A stretch of DNA of 64,000 nt from assembly GCF_025399195.1 (NCBI RefSeq), contig NW_026252089.1:434001-498000 (forward strand), given 5' to 3'. Position 1 is the stretch's first letter; each line of letters begins with the position of its first letter. The stretch comes from Umbelopsis ramanniana AG (lineage: Eukaryota > Mucoromycota > Umbelopsidomycetes > Umbelopsidales > Umbelopsidaceae). The notes beneath the pieces are model-generated. The model searched no databases, had not been told where the DNA came from, and saw nothing but the letters and a program-made list of their open reading frames with translations. A program made the translations under genes and the position numbers. Below are positions 47,287-57,588 of the stretch, piece after piece.

Positions 47287-48080
47287 ATGATGACGACTCA
47301 CGCACCGTTACATCAACCCAAAGCTGGCTGGCTCTCAAAGATACGACACTACTCATTTGGAAACTTAGGCTGGTCCTGTCGGTTTTTCGTATTGCTTGGT
47401 AGTGAATTACGGTACTATAAGAATGAAGTAAGCTGGTGTTACGTTTGATTGCTTTTTGGGTCATGCTAGTGTACTAACCACGAGTTTCTTAGTACGCTGA
47501 TACACCTTCCCGTGTGATCAATTTACGATCCATCAAAAGTGTGAGCTATTGTCCAACGTCGAACAATCCATATGCATTCCGGCTAGAGCCAATGGATCCC
47601 ACGCCAGCGTCTCCTATGACCCGGTCAGCTAACAAAATGTTAGTCTTGCGTGCAGATTCAGAGTACGATATGCAATCTTGGGTGGAAGCCATTCGATCCC
47701 GACTGCCTCATCTACAAGGAGAAGGAGAACAGACATACTATTTGAACGCTATGAAATGCTGCTTTGAATTGGTCACTCCACCATTATCTCCTACTACTGG
47801 TCCTCCCAAGCGTCCCCATCTCGGTGTAAAGATATCCTCGGCCTCGGTTGTGAGCATCACATCCGAGTCTAGCATGGCGTCTGACATCTCGTCGATTCAT
47901 GAATCTGACGTAAAAACGCCGCTATGTGCTCGCAGAGGTATATTCCTCGCTCCCATCCATGTCCACCGTCCAAATACTGTGAATACCGATTGGGTTCCCA
48001 TTGAAGAAGATATCCGATCGGCTGAAGACAACTGTGACTCCCCTACATTTGCACTCTATAAGGAGCGCTTCGGCCTATGA
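47287..48080 (+). CDS. PH-domain protein, 242 aa
   Basis: Probable phosphoinositide-binding signalling protein. Exons 47287-47427 and 47493-48080. The PH domain covers about residues 10-120: KAGWLSKIRHYSFGNLGW, then CRFFVLLGSELRYYKNE, INLRSIKSVSY, and the closing helix MQSWVEAIRSRLPHL. The WxxxI of the last helix and the W/FF pattern of strands 2-3 are typical. A basic patch in the beta1-beta2 loop is weak, so lipid binding is not assured. The C-terminal half is Ser/Pro-rich and disordered. The exon junction (KNE/YAD) falls in the strand 3-4 loop and keeps phase. Confidence 0.88.
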
Positions 48081-48716
48081 ATTAGCATATTACATATATA
48101 TATCCCAATCCCTTCCTTCGCAAACCCAATCTTATGTACTATCCCTCTATGTTTACATCATCTTCTAAGCTGTTTCTTTTGCTTTATCATGTCCGTGTGT
48201 GCTTCACATTCTATATCATCCTATCAGCATCCTTCCATCATCCCTATGTTTTCATCATCTTCCCCTGTACAAACACATTTGCTCGTCCGTTTGAAATGGA
48301 TGGTAACCCATGTTGTCGGTTAGAAACAGACAGCATGGCTCATCTTTTGATGTAGAAATAGCTTGCTCTTTCGCACTCGTCTTCACATATATCTACTTTA
48401 CTCTTTTTTTTCGTAATACCACTCATTCTCAATCAAACAAAAAAAAAGAAAAACAAAACAAAACAAAAAAAATCACAATAATAAAAGTACTTGGTTTTGA
48501 GATTCTCAATTGCTCTGTTCATAACCTTTTTGTGAAACTACCGCTTCTGATAACTGCCATGTTCAATATCCAAGGTCATGACAAAGGCGACCTTGCAGGT
48601 TCTATTCAACACGATTGATTCTGGAAGTTTTTTGTTGTATTTGGGAAAGAATAAAACGTCAAAAAACAATACATCATTCGACTCTAGTTCTCCCAAACGC
48701 TATCTATATCATCGAT
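48081..48716. other. intergenic region between convergent PH and ATP synthase f genes
   Basis: Pyrimidine-rich 3' flank of the PH gene, then an A-rich tract with AAAAC units near 48440-48475. No other feature was recognised. Confidence 0.45.
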
Positions 48717-49116
48717 TTAGTGGTGTTCCACGTTCTTGTGGTGCTCTGTAATGAAGGAAAGTAGGATAGATTAGCACCCGCATCAAACTGCAATTTGCAA
48801 CAGCATTACATTCGTAGTACGTACTAAGATGGAAGTGGTAGTCAATGGCATAAGAGATACCACCGATGAGGAGAATAGCGTGAACGACAGGGGTAGCAGA
48901 AGAGTTTTCACCGTCGAAGTACTTGGCCTTGTATCTGCCAACCAATCCAGAAGGCTTGACCTGGGGAGCAGTACCCTTGGGCAAGTTCTTGTAGAAGCTG
49001 ACGAGCTCACCCATGCGGGCGGCATCTTTCTTGGCACCACCAGCGGCTCTGCTGGCAGCGAGATTTGGTGGGATCAAGGCCTTGGTGGCGTAAGCGCGAC
49101 GTAAAATGGTGCTCAT
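48717..49116 (-). CDS. ATP17: mitochondrial ATP synthase subunit f
   Basis: Small Fo membrane subunit of the mitochondrial ATP synthase. Exons 49116-48825 and 48745-48717, giving 106 aa as in fungi. The N-terminus MSTILRRAYATKALIPP is a cleavable presequence. The mature part has MGELVSFYKNLPKGTAP, then GRYKAKYFDGENSSATP and the single membrane helix VVHAILLIGGISYAIDYHF. The tail after the intron is KHHKNVEHH. Highly biased codon use suggests strong expression. It shares a 212-bp divergent promoter with COQ4. Confidence 0.94.
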
Positions 49117-49328
49117 GTTGTGTTGCTATCAAAGGTGTCAGTATCCCAACCCCAGCCACTGTATATGATGGAAAGAAAGAAATGATGACGACAACATTTT
49201 TTTCTGGGCCTGGCTGGAAGCCGACCACTCAGACGCGGGCATGAAAAAAAAAAAAAAAAAGTCCCCCCCCCGTCTGAATATGGCATGAAAGCTGGACGGT
49301 AGACACGTTGCTGCTGTAATCATTCACC
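49117..49328. promoter_or_regulatory. shared divergent promoter, ATP synthase f and COQ4
   Basis: Only 212 bp separate the two start codons. The interval contains an uninterrupted run of 17 A (49244-49260), GT, then 9 C (49263-49271). Poly(dA:dT) tracts exclude nucleosomes in fungi, so one tract could open both promoters. Confidence 0.6.
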
Positions 49329-50395
49329 ATGCCTCTACCAACTACATTGGCGCGCTCATGCATACGATCTTTGCGCTTGAGCAATTCAGCTAGATTATCC
49401 ACTTCGTTGAGACGATTCAATTCCACATTCAATCCAGGTACAAAAACGTGCTACCAATAGACGCTACTTAACCTTTTGTAGCCACTGACTCCATTGGTTT
49501 CTATTAGATCCTCCCCACCATGCAGACGAATATCAACGCAATAATAAAAAACTCTACGAGACACATATACCAATATCCAATGCTGAAAGAGTTATACTCG
49601 CAGCAGGCTCGGCAGTAACCGCTCTATTGGATCCTTATCGAGGAGGTTAGTCACATATCAAATATGAGATATGTAAGTTCTGTGATTTGGATATGGTTGA
49701 ACATCGAACTAAGCAAACGTTCAATTCGGAACTCGTAGATATGATAGCCACCTTGGGCGAAACAACAGGTCAACGGTATCTTGAGTCAATTCGAGACCAG
49801 ATGCTTCAAGACCGAACAGGTCGACGTATCTTACGCGAACGGCCTGTCATCAATTCCAAATCACTCGACCTGGACAGACTACGAAGTCTGCCGAGCGATA
49901 CATTCGGCAGAGAATATGTAGGGTGGTTGGACAAAGAAGGTGTGACACCAGACACGCGAGCCGCTGTAAGTTTTATGCCAGTTGAACCGTGCTGATACAA
50001 GAGATGTTGACATGGTTTATTTTTAGGTGCAATTCGTGGATGATGAGGAGCTAGCTTATGTTATGAAACGATACAGAGAGTGCCATGATTTCTTTCACAC
50101 ATTGACTGGACTCGGTGTCACAGTTGAAGAGGAGCTTGCATTGAAGTGGTTCGAATGGGTGCAAACCGGGTTACCAATGACTATGTTGTCATCGCTCTTT
50201 GGCCATCTGCGGCTGACGTCGACGGAGCGAAGCCGACTGTTTCAAAATTATGTACCATGGGCTATTCAGTGTGGTGTTTCATCCAAACCATTGATGAATG
50301 TATATTTTGAAGAGCTATTAGATAAGCCATTAACATCTGTTCGAAAGGAACTGGGTATTTTTCTGCCACCTTCCATAGAATCTCACATTGTATAA
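49329..50395 (+). CDS. COQ4: COQ4, ubiquinone biosynthesis protein
   Basis: Organises the mitochondrial coenzyme Q synthesis complex and takes part in C1 decarboxylation and hydroxylation. Exons: 49329-49437, 49508-49645, 49739-49965 and 50027-50395, giving 280 aa. The start MPLPTTLARSCIRSLRL is a basic mitochondrial presequence. Family blocks: YETHIPISNAERVILAAGSA, DPYRG/DMIATLGETTG, RILRERPVINS and FGREYVGWLD. The zinc-binding signature HDFFH followed by a Glu about 11 residues later is intact. An open alternative reads through part of intron 2 from 49687, but the acceptor at 49738 gives the conserved DMIATLGETTG directly after DPYRG. Confidence 0.95.
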
Positions 50396-50545
50396 AAAAA
50401 ATTACAAATTCAAAAGCAAGCCAATGACAAAATTGCTCATGTGACCTAGCAAACCCACGGCCCAGTCAGTCATGCGACGACTCCCCCAATATCTGCGTTG
50501 GTTTCTTCACTTACTTTTTTCTACCGCTTGCCTTGACTTCACTTT

Positions 50546-51283
50546 ATGCCTTTGTTGCCAGCAGAAGTCGCTATTCACATTTTGACTTTTGTCCCACTCA
50601 GCTCGTACTCAGCGCTTTATCAAGTGTTTCCGCAAGAGTTGGTGGATGAAGCACTGAAGTACAAAGTTCGGCAACAACCGCACATCATAGAGCTGGTCTC
50701 AACCAACTTGCACGAGTTGATGGCAGCATGTACTCCATCGGCGTCTAAGATGAGAAACGAGTCGGGGCTAGCTATGGAGTTTCTGGCCTATGACACTACG
50801 CACAGAATGCTGTGGTTTACACCCGACTTTACCTGCCCCAATCAATTTTTTAAAGTCAAGGATGGTTATGTCAGTCACGGTAAGCTGCTGATTCGAGCCG
50901 ATAAGGACTCTCCTTCAAAGGTTGTCATGTCGTTGTGGGATATAAGGAAGAAACTGCCACCGAAGCGGAGTGGCACATTGTCGGGAGCCAGTCAAGTCGA
51001 TTGTAGGGAATATAACGAAGAGCTCAGCGTCCGGGATAATGACTTTTTATTAGACGGCTACATATCGACTTGTAAGGCAGATGGTCCAATCAAGCGGGCC
51101 AATCGTTCAATCACTGGCCTCTTATCACCACCACCCACCGCCTATGCTCGAGCCATACCACCTCTCCACCAATTGACAGTAGGGTCACCTTGGGAGAGGC
51201 ATTTTCCCAATCCAACCTGTGGGGTATTTCTAGTTGAGAGTGTAGCCTTGACTGTGCCTGCATTTCTGGATCTGTTCATCTAG
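50546..51283 (+). CDS. F-box-like protein, 245 aa
   Basis: Single exon, 150 bp after COQ4. The N-terminus LPAEVAIHILTFVPLSSYSALYQV resembles a degenerate F-box (LPxEv-x-x-IL-x-x-ls). The rest does not match WD40, LRR or Kelch repeats. It contains a beta-rich central part (YDTTHRMLWFTPDF, then YVSHGKLLIRAD) and a C-terminal hydrophobic end (VALTVPAFLDLFI). If the F-box works it would be a substrate receptor for SCF ligases; this is inference from a short motif. No introns are needed, and the start is 20 bp after a pyrimidine-rich leader. Confidence 0.7.
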   Translation: MPLLPAEVAIHILTFVPLSSYSALYQVFPQELVDEALKYKVRQQPHIIELVSTNLHELMAACTPSASKMRNESGLAMEFLAYDTTHRMLWFTPDFTCPNQFFKVKDGYVSHGKLLIRADKDSPSKVVMSLWDIRKKLPPKRSGTLSGASQVDCREYNEELSVRDNDFLLDGYISTCKADGPIKRANRSITGLLSPPPTAYARAIPPLHQLTVGSPWERHFPNPTCGVFLVESVALTVPAFLDLFI

Positions 51284-51598
51284 TGTTTGTATTATATTCC
51301 ATACTCTGTTTCCATAGCCCAACTTCGTTTGTTCATAGTTTTTTATAGACATAAATTCCATACATAAAGCATATCTTTTACGCATCTCGACATCTTTTTG
51401 TGAGGTATTCTGAATTATTTATCATCCTTGTTTTTGTATGTAAAAAGTAATGACATTTACTAGGGATAAAAATGCTTATGCAAGAATGGAACAATGGTTG
51501 GTTGGAGTGAGGTCAAAGCGGGAGAGACATTCAAGAAATTTCAAGGTACGACGACAAAGCCAACCCGATTCCAACTGTTGCTTTTAACGTCTTTCAAA
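51284..51598. other. intergenic region, F-box-like gene to SWA2
   Basis: T-rich 3' flank and promoter. An in-frame ATG at 51494 exists 105 bp before the chosen SWA2 start, in a basic stretch that does not look like the family. Confidence 0.45.
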
Positions 51599-54584
51599 AT
51601 GGACGACCTTTCAGATCTGGTTTGGTCCCAACCTGAAAAGAAGAAGAGTCCACCTCAGCTTCCCAAGAAACCGGCAAACTTGTCTTCTAACACAACGCCT
51701 AAATCGACAAAGGATGATGTTTTTGGCAATCTCGTAGATTTCCGAGGTCAGAGCCAGCCGGACATATCTAAATTGTCCTTGGCAGAACAACAACAACAAA
51801 GTAGCAAGATGTCGACATCGTTCACTCCATCCATGAGCCCGGCAGCCACACTTTCACCGCAACTTGCTCAATATTCTTCATCACCACGGTCATCAGGCTA
51901 CAATTCCGATGTGCAACGTGTGCTTGAACCGACTGTTCAACGTCCAACCACACATAACAAACCCACCGGTGACGCTTTTGATAGCCTTTTAGACCCACTG
52001 GGAGAGTTTGGGAGAAGCTCTGGATCCAAAAGCCCTTCAAATTCTCTCAATGCCATGTAAGTTTAAGAAAGAAAGGCGGTTTATGCAACCACATATCCAC
52101 TATTATCATCTTACACAATGTATTCTCGCAGGCGATCACAGTCATCTACCCCTTCTAATCTTTCTGAACGAGGCCAAGGAAAAGAGAATCAATGGAATTT
52201 GGATTTATTCGATCAAACCTACATGAAAAGCCCTGAAAGAAGTGTAAGCTAACAGCCGTTGTCACTGTCAACTTTCTTTATTCTGACAAGCTGCTTTTTA
52301 TAGAACTCAGCATCTCCTGCCCCTCCGGCATCCTTAGATCCATTTGACATGGACCCTTTCGAACCCTCCAATTTGAGTCAAACAGCAGCAACGGCGAACA
52401 CAATCGAGACTGTGGATGACAGCGATAACCCTCTTGGCATTCTAGCTGGCCCTCCAGTTAAAGCCCAGGTTAGTCTACCGATTTGGGTTATTTTCCCACA
52501 ATGAGAAGGGATCGCTCAATTTTTGTTTGCATATCAGAAGTCACCATTGCCTCGTGCCAATACTCCTCCACCCCCTTCGCCACCCGCCATGGCTTCGAGA
52601 GACCACTTAGTCAAACAAGTTGTGGAAATGGGGTTCACTCGTGAGCAAGCACTGAATGCTTTAGACGCGACCGAGAACGGTACAGATGTCAGTCTTGCCA
52701 TTGACTTACTGTTACAAGATAGAGAAGCAAGTGCGCCGCCATCGCAGCAGCGCCCACCGCGCTCTGAACGGTCGCCATCATCAAAGCAAAGATCGGGTAC
52801 CAACGAAGCGGCTCGTCAAATGTTATGGGGTGACGATCCTTCCCCACGTTCCAGTGGATCAAGTAGAAAAGCCAGTCCTCGAATACGACAACAGCAAGAA
52901 GAAGACGAAGAAGTGAGGCATCATTCGCCGCAGGATAAAAATGCGGCATTCCAACATCAAAAAGAGAAGATTGTCTCTCAAGCCAGTGAACTGGGTGGGT
53001 TTCTCTACAAGAATGCAAGTTTATTTGTCAAGAGCAGCCGAGAAAAGGTCGAGAAATACATGAATGAGATGCAAACCGAAGGCGACCGATCTAAAGTTCG
53101 GGGGACTGGGGGTGGCCCATCTCGACCAAAGTGGATGACGGATGCTCCCGACGATCACTTGCAATATGATGTGGAGAGAGAGCAGCAACGTGGTAAATTT
53201 GAAAAGTATGCGGATGAAAGCTCGGATGAAGACCCTGAAGAGGAAAAACGAAAGGAAGAAGAATTCCGACTTGAACGTGAACGACAAAGGAAGAGATATG
53301 TTGCTGAACAAAAGGCGAGCAAAGCGAAACAGCAGCAACTGCTAGATACCAGTGATAATTATGTTTCACCCTCTCGACGTCGTAACCCCACTCCATCCGG
53401 ACGTTCATCTGGTAGAAGCACACCTCAATCTCCCAATCCGAACATCCCCCAGGCTGTCTCTCCAAAGCCGGCCACACCTACTAAACAACGAGCAAAGCGA
53501 AGGGTCGTGGAAGCTAGCAGAGGTCAAGTTGATAGTGCAAATGACCATAAGCAACGGGGCAATGATTTCTTCAAATTGGGCCAGTACTCTGAGGCGGAGC
53601 AAGCTTATTCGCAAGCCATCATGCAATTGCCTGAACGACATGACCACCTTATTATTTTACACAACAACCGAGCGGCAGCATTTTTCAAAAATGGCGAATA
53701 TAAGCGTGCTGTGGAAGATTCCAATATTGTAGTCCAATTGATTGGAAACGATCATGTGGATGACACTTCTGTTCATAACATCCAAGGGGCTAGTATCTCG
53801 ATGCGCGATCAAGCTGTCAAGGCACTTCTTCGAAAGGCTCAGGCGCTGGAGAATATGGAGAAATTTGCGGATGCCATTACCGAATACAATATGCTGACCA
53901 AAATAGACGGCGGTAAAAACACAAGCCAAATCCATCAAGGCCTTGCTCGATGTCGCAAATCGATCAGCGGTGCACACAAAGCGGAAACTGAATCTAGACA
54001 GAAGGCACCTGTCAGCAATGGACACTCCACCACATCCAATCCTTTCAGCGTTGATTTCGATCCCATCAGTGCAACAGCCGCCCCGGTCAGTGCCAAAGCA
54101 TCCAAAGTGGATGTGGACAAATCGGAGGCAGTCAAACAGATGCGTGCCAAAGCAGCTCTACAAGATGCTGAGGAAGAACAAAGACTCAAGGTGGTGGACG
54201 ATGTTGATAGACGACTGGTTGCTTGGAAGAGTGGAAAAGAGAAGAACTTGAGAGCTCTGTTAGCCAGTCTTGACACTGTCTTGTGGCCCGAAGCAACTTG
54301 GAAAGGAGCTAATATGAGCGAGCTTATTGATCCTAAGCGATGTAAGATAACGTACATGAAGGCCATTGCCAAAGTGCATCCAGACAAGGTAAATGAAAGA
54401 AAAAAGCGGCGGGCAGTATGGCAATACGATGATTGGTTTATGTGACTTATTAACACTCCCATTTTTTTAAAAATTTCTCCAGCTTGGCTCAACTGTGACA
54501 GTAGAACAAAAAATGCTAGCAAGTGGCATCTTTGGTACTCTAAACGAAGCTTGGGATATGTTCAAGACTCAAAATGGATTGTAA
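51599..54584 (+). CDS. SWA2: auxilin-like protein (SWA2), UBA-TPR-J domain
   Basis: Auxilin recruits Hsp70 to uncoat clathrin vesicles. Exons: 51599-52056, 52132-52243, 52304-52468, 52538-54388 and 54483-54584, giving 895 aa. The N-terminal part is disordered with DPF-type clathrin/AP motifs (DPFDMDPFEP) and GDAFDSLLDPLGEF. A UBA domain starts near residue 263 (LVKQVVEMGFTREQALNALD). Three TPR-like helices pairs run from about 585 (HKQRGNDFFKLGQYSEAEQA, then HNNRAAAFFKNGEYKRAVED). The C-terminal J domain has AIAKVHPDKLGSTV with the HPD motif, split by the last intron after HPDK, and ends NEAWDMFKTQNGL. The domain order equals yeast Swa2. The start MDDLSDLVW is preferred over an upstream ATG at 51494. 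Confidence 0.94.
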
Positions 54585-54770
54585 ATCAGATAATAAAAGA
54601 TGCTATTTTTATGGAATCCAGTACTTGTTGATCCATCCAATGCTAACGGACCACAGCGTTAACATCGTTTTTATGACCATATTCAATGTACTAGTGGTGA
54701 CTGCTTGCGGGAACCTGTAAAAATATTTTTTTTGGTAGCTCGCTGGGCCACTGTATTAGCTTCGAATCAA

Positions 54771-55825
54771 ATGGTAACTATTGAATCATAAAACTGCCTG
54801 ATGTCTCTGCTATCCTGCTAACCTGAACCTCGTAATCAGCCTCAAAACGAGTATATCGAAGAACATATCAAACGTCATGGACGACGTCTGGATTATGCCG
54901 AGCGCAAGTATGTATAGTTAAAAACTAATGCTATGGGCGGCCATTTCCCATTTACTGATGATTTTCCTCTGTTCTGTTCAATAGGCGAAAGAGAGAAGCT
55001 CGTGAAGTTCACAAGAACTCTCAATATGCTCAGAAGGTGCATGGTCTGAAGGCCAAGTTGCTCAACAAGAAGCGTCACTCTGAAAAGATTCAGATGAAGA
55101 AAACGTAAGAAACCCCTTTCTCCTAATCTGTATATTTCTCCATTTTATATTAACTTGCCACACTCTAGTATCAAGCAGCATGAAGAAAAGAATGCTAAGC
55201 AGAAGGCAGCTGATGCTGTACCTGAAGGAGCCGTTCCTACTTATCTGTTGGATCGTGAGGGTGAACAACGTGCCAAGATCTTGTCCAACATGGTCAAGCA
55301 GAAGCGCAAGGAAAAGGCTGGCAAGTGGAATGTGCCTTTGCCCAAGGTCCGTGGTATTGCTGAAGATGAAATGTTCAAGGTCGTGAAGACTGGTAAGAAT
55401 AAGACAAAGTCATGGAAGCGATTGGTTACCAAAGCTACCTTCGTCGGTGAGGGTTTTACCCGTAAGCCACCGAAGTACGAACGTTTTGTTCGCCCTATGG
55501 GTCTCCGTTACAAGAAGGCACATGTTACCCATCCTGAGTTGAAGGCTACTTTCCAATTGCCCATCATCTCTGTCAAGAAAAACCCTCAAAACCCTCTTTA
55601 CACTCAATTGGGTGTTATCACCAAGGGTACCGTCATTGAAGTGAATGGTAAGTCTAGCATTGGAGGGGTTGATCATGCCATGCAGGGTTACTAACAGCAG
55701 TCGATCGCTTAGTTTCCGAGTTAGGTCTTGTCACTACAGGAGGCAAGGTTGTGTGGGGCAAATACGCACAGGTCACCAACAATCCAGAGAACGATGGCTG
55801 CATCAACGCTGTTCTTCTTGTATAG
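54771..55825 (+). CDS. NSA2: NSA2, 60S ribosome biogenesis factor
   Basis: Nucleolar factor needed to process 27S pre-rRNA in the 60S pathway. Exons: 54771-54773 (ATG only), 54840-54907, 54985-55104, 55169-55647 and 55713-55825. Total 260 aa, exactly the human length. The sequence is nearly colinear with human NSA2: [57 protein letters not shown] and the end [15 protein letters not shown]. Exon 1 consists of the start codon followed at once by GTAACT; exon 2 opens with CCT CAA AAC (PQN), which reproduces the conserved MPQN start. The lysine-rich N-terminal third fits a nuclear protein. Confidence 0.96.
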
Positions 55826-56423
55826 ATAGATAAACCTCCAACATTACCTTCTTTTTTATTTGTTCTCACTGCCATTTCAAAACCATTCCATTTCCTTCAT
55901 TCTTCGTTTTCCTTCATGCTGTGTAAATAATAATGGTATCAAAATCCCATTTGTCTTGTCATTCACTTTCGTTTACGCATGGTATTCGCATGGCAAAGAG
56001 TAGGTAGTTAGAGGGGAAAGGCAATTAATTTAAACCTATGACTATTTTGTTTAAATCAATGCTTTCCTTGGTACTAGAAAGGGGGGGGCCGCGTCATGGA
56101 AATTTGAGACTATTTTCTTCCGTGGGTTAATTAGTCGCGAACATTTGCATCGTCCATTGCGCGTTATTGACTTTCCAAACACTAACATGAGCCATTCCGA
56201 AAGTTCATGGTGGCACATTCGCTGGGGCCACCGCGTATTCCTTCCATGATGTTCATTTAAACATTTTCGTGTACACGAAACACGAACTCTGATTGGCTGA
56301 ACACCATGTGCCCCATGAAAAATCTTAGCACACAGCCGCCCAAATTTGTTTTTTTTTTCTCGTCCTTTTATTTTCCTCCTCTTCTCCTCCTCCCCTCCGC
56401 TTTTCACCCATCATACCGTTAAA
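55826..56423. other. intergenic region, NSA2 to S/T-P-rich gene
   Basis: T-rich NSA2 3' flank, then mixed sequence with a G-run at 56081-56087. The last 75 bp are pyrimidine-rich (CCTCCTCTTCTCCTCC), a core promoter trait. No gene recognised. Confidence 0.45.
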
Positions 56424-57588
56424 ATGCAGTGTCCAAATTCTCCGTCCATGCGGTCAACATCTCGTTCCAACTTTGAACCTCGCACACCTTCCACGTTAAT
56501 GTCTCGACTCGTCATTCATTCACCAGATGCTGTGCGTCAAAGATTCAATAATGCCGACAGACCATCCACCGATTTACAAAAACGCCTGTTGCACTGCTCG
56601 TCTAGCCCCAAGCCTTCTCACCCCAATCTCAACATGTTCTTGAGCAATGAATCTAAAAGAATTCGCATGGTATGAATTTCAAAGAAAAACGCGCGCTGTT
56701 GTCTATTTTTTCTTCTCTCAACGTTAACTTTATTATATGCAGGAGCGTAACACTTCCGGTGATAATGTTCCCAAACGTTCACCACCTTCCTTGGACGCTT
56801 TATTTTCATCTCGCTCACCTTCACCGTTAATGGCATCCTCTTCCGAGTCACCAGAGTCTTATACTGACTTATTCCATGGTAGCTCTTCAGATGAAATGTA
56901 TAGCTCAGACACCGAACAAGATACACTTGACCATAAGAACGATTCACCAGTACCCGAAAGCACTTTCACTATATGGGAAGATGGTTGGTCTTCGGACGAA
57001 CTGACTGACCCTACGAGCGACGATGCACACGATGATGTACAAGTGAACCACGACGATGCTGAGAATACCCCACCTTCTAAACAAGTTACGCAGCAAACCA
57101 GAACCGATAATTATGAACGGCAATCACGAGACCGAGCCAAGACGCGTCGATTGCGTCGTTCATTTGGCGTTTCAACCTCTGTCAGCCCTGACGAAGAGGA
57201 ATCGTCTTCATCACCGTCCACATCACCCGTCCGTTCACCTCTTGGAGAACTTTCTTTGGAAGACTTTTATGAGATGGATGACCTGTATGGGCTAGAATTG
57301 ACCCACAAGTCCAAGCAAGCATCATCCAAGTCAGTACGTTTTGAACCAGAAACCCCAAGATCACAACTCAAACACGTCGCATACCCCATGACTCCCCAGT
57401 CCACCCCGCAAAGAGGCCGTAGTCGTCTTAGTCAAAATGTTCAATGGACCCCTACGCGTAAAACTAAGTTTATGAGATCACTTTCACCGCCCCGTACGCC
57501 ACACGGTCCTTCTACCAGCCATGAATCCAAGACTTCTCCTGTCCTTGACTCGCATGAAGGCAATCCTTTCCTGGCTGTGATGGGCTGA
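56424..57588 (+). CDS. S/T-P-rich disordered protein, 363 aa
   Basis: Not recognised as a family. Exons 56424-56669 and 56743-57588. The whole protein looks disordered, rich in S, P, T, D and E. It has many Ser/Thr-Pro sites, several fitting Cdk consensus (TPRSQLK, TPQRGR, TPTRK, SPPRTP). KSVRF near residue 268 fits a PP1-docking RVxF motif. A short conserved-looking acidic stretch is TIWEDGWSSDEL, and another is LEDFYEMDDLYGLEL. The composition suggests a cell-cycle or polarity regulator controlled by phosphorylation, but no domain proves it. Exon phases are 0/0 and the junction reads RM/ERN. Confidence 0.78.

Noticed and set aside
49687-49738. Alternative coding extension of COQ4 exon 3 (DMVEHRTKQTF)
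   Set aside because: The preceding acceptor would leave an intron of only about 30 nt, and the acceptor at 49738 gives the conserved DPYRG-DMIATLGETTG sequence.
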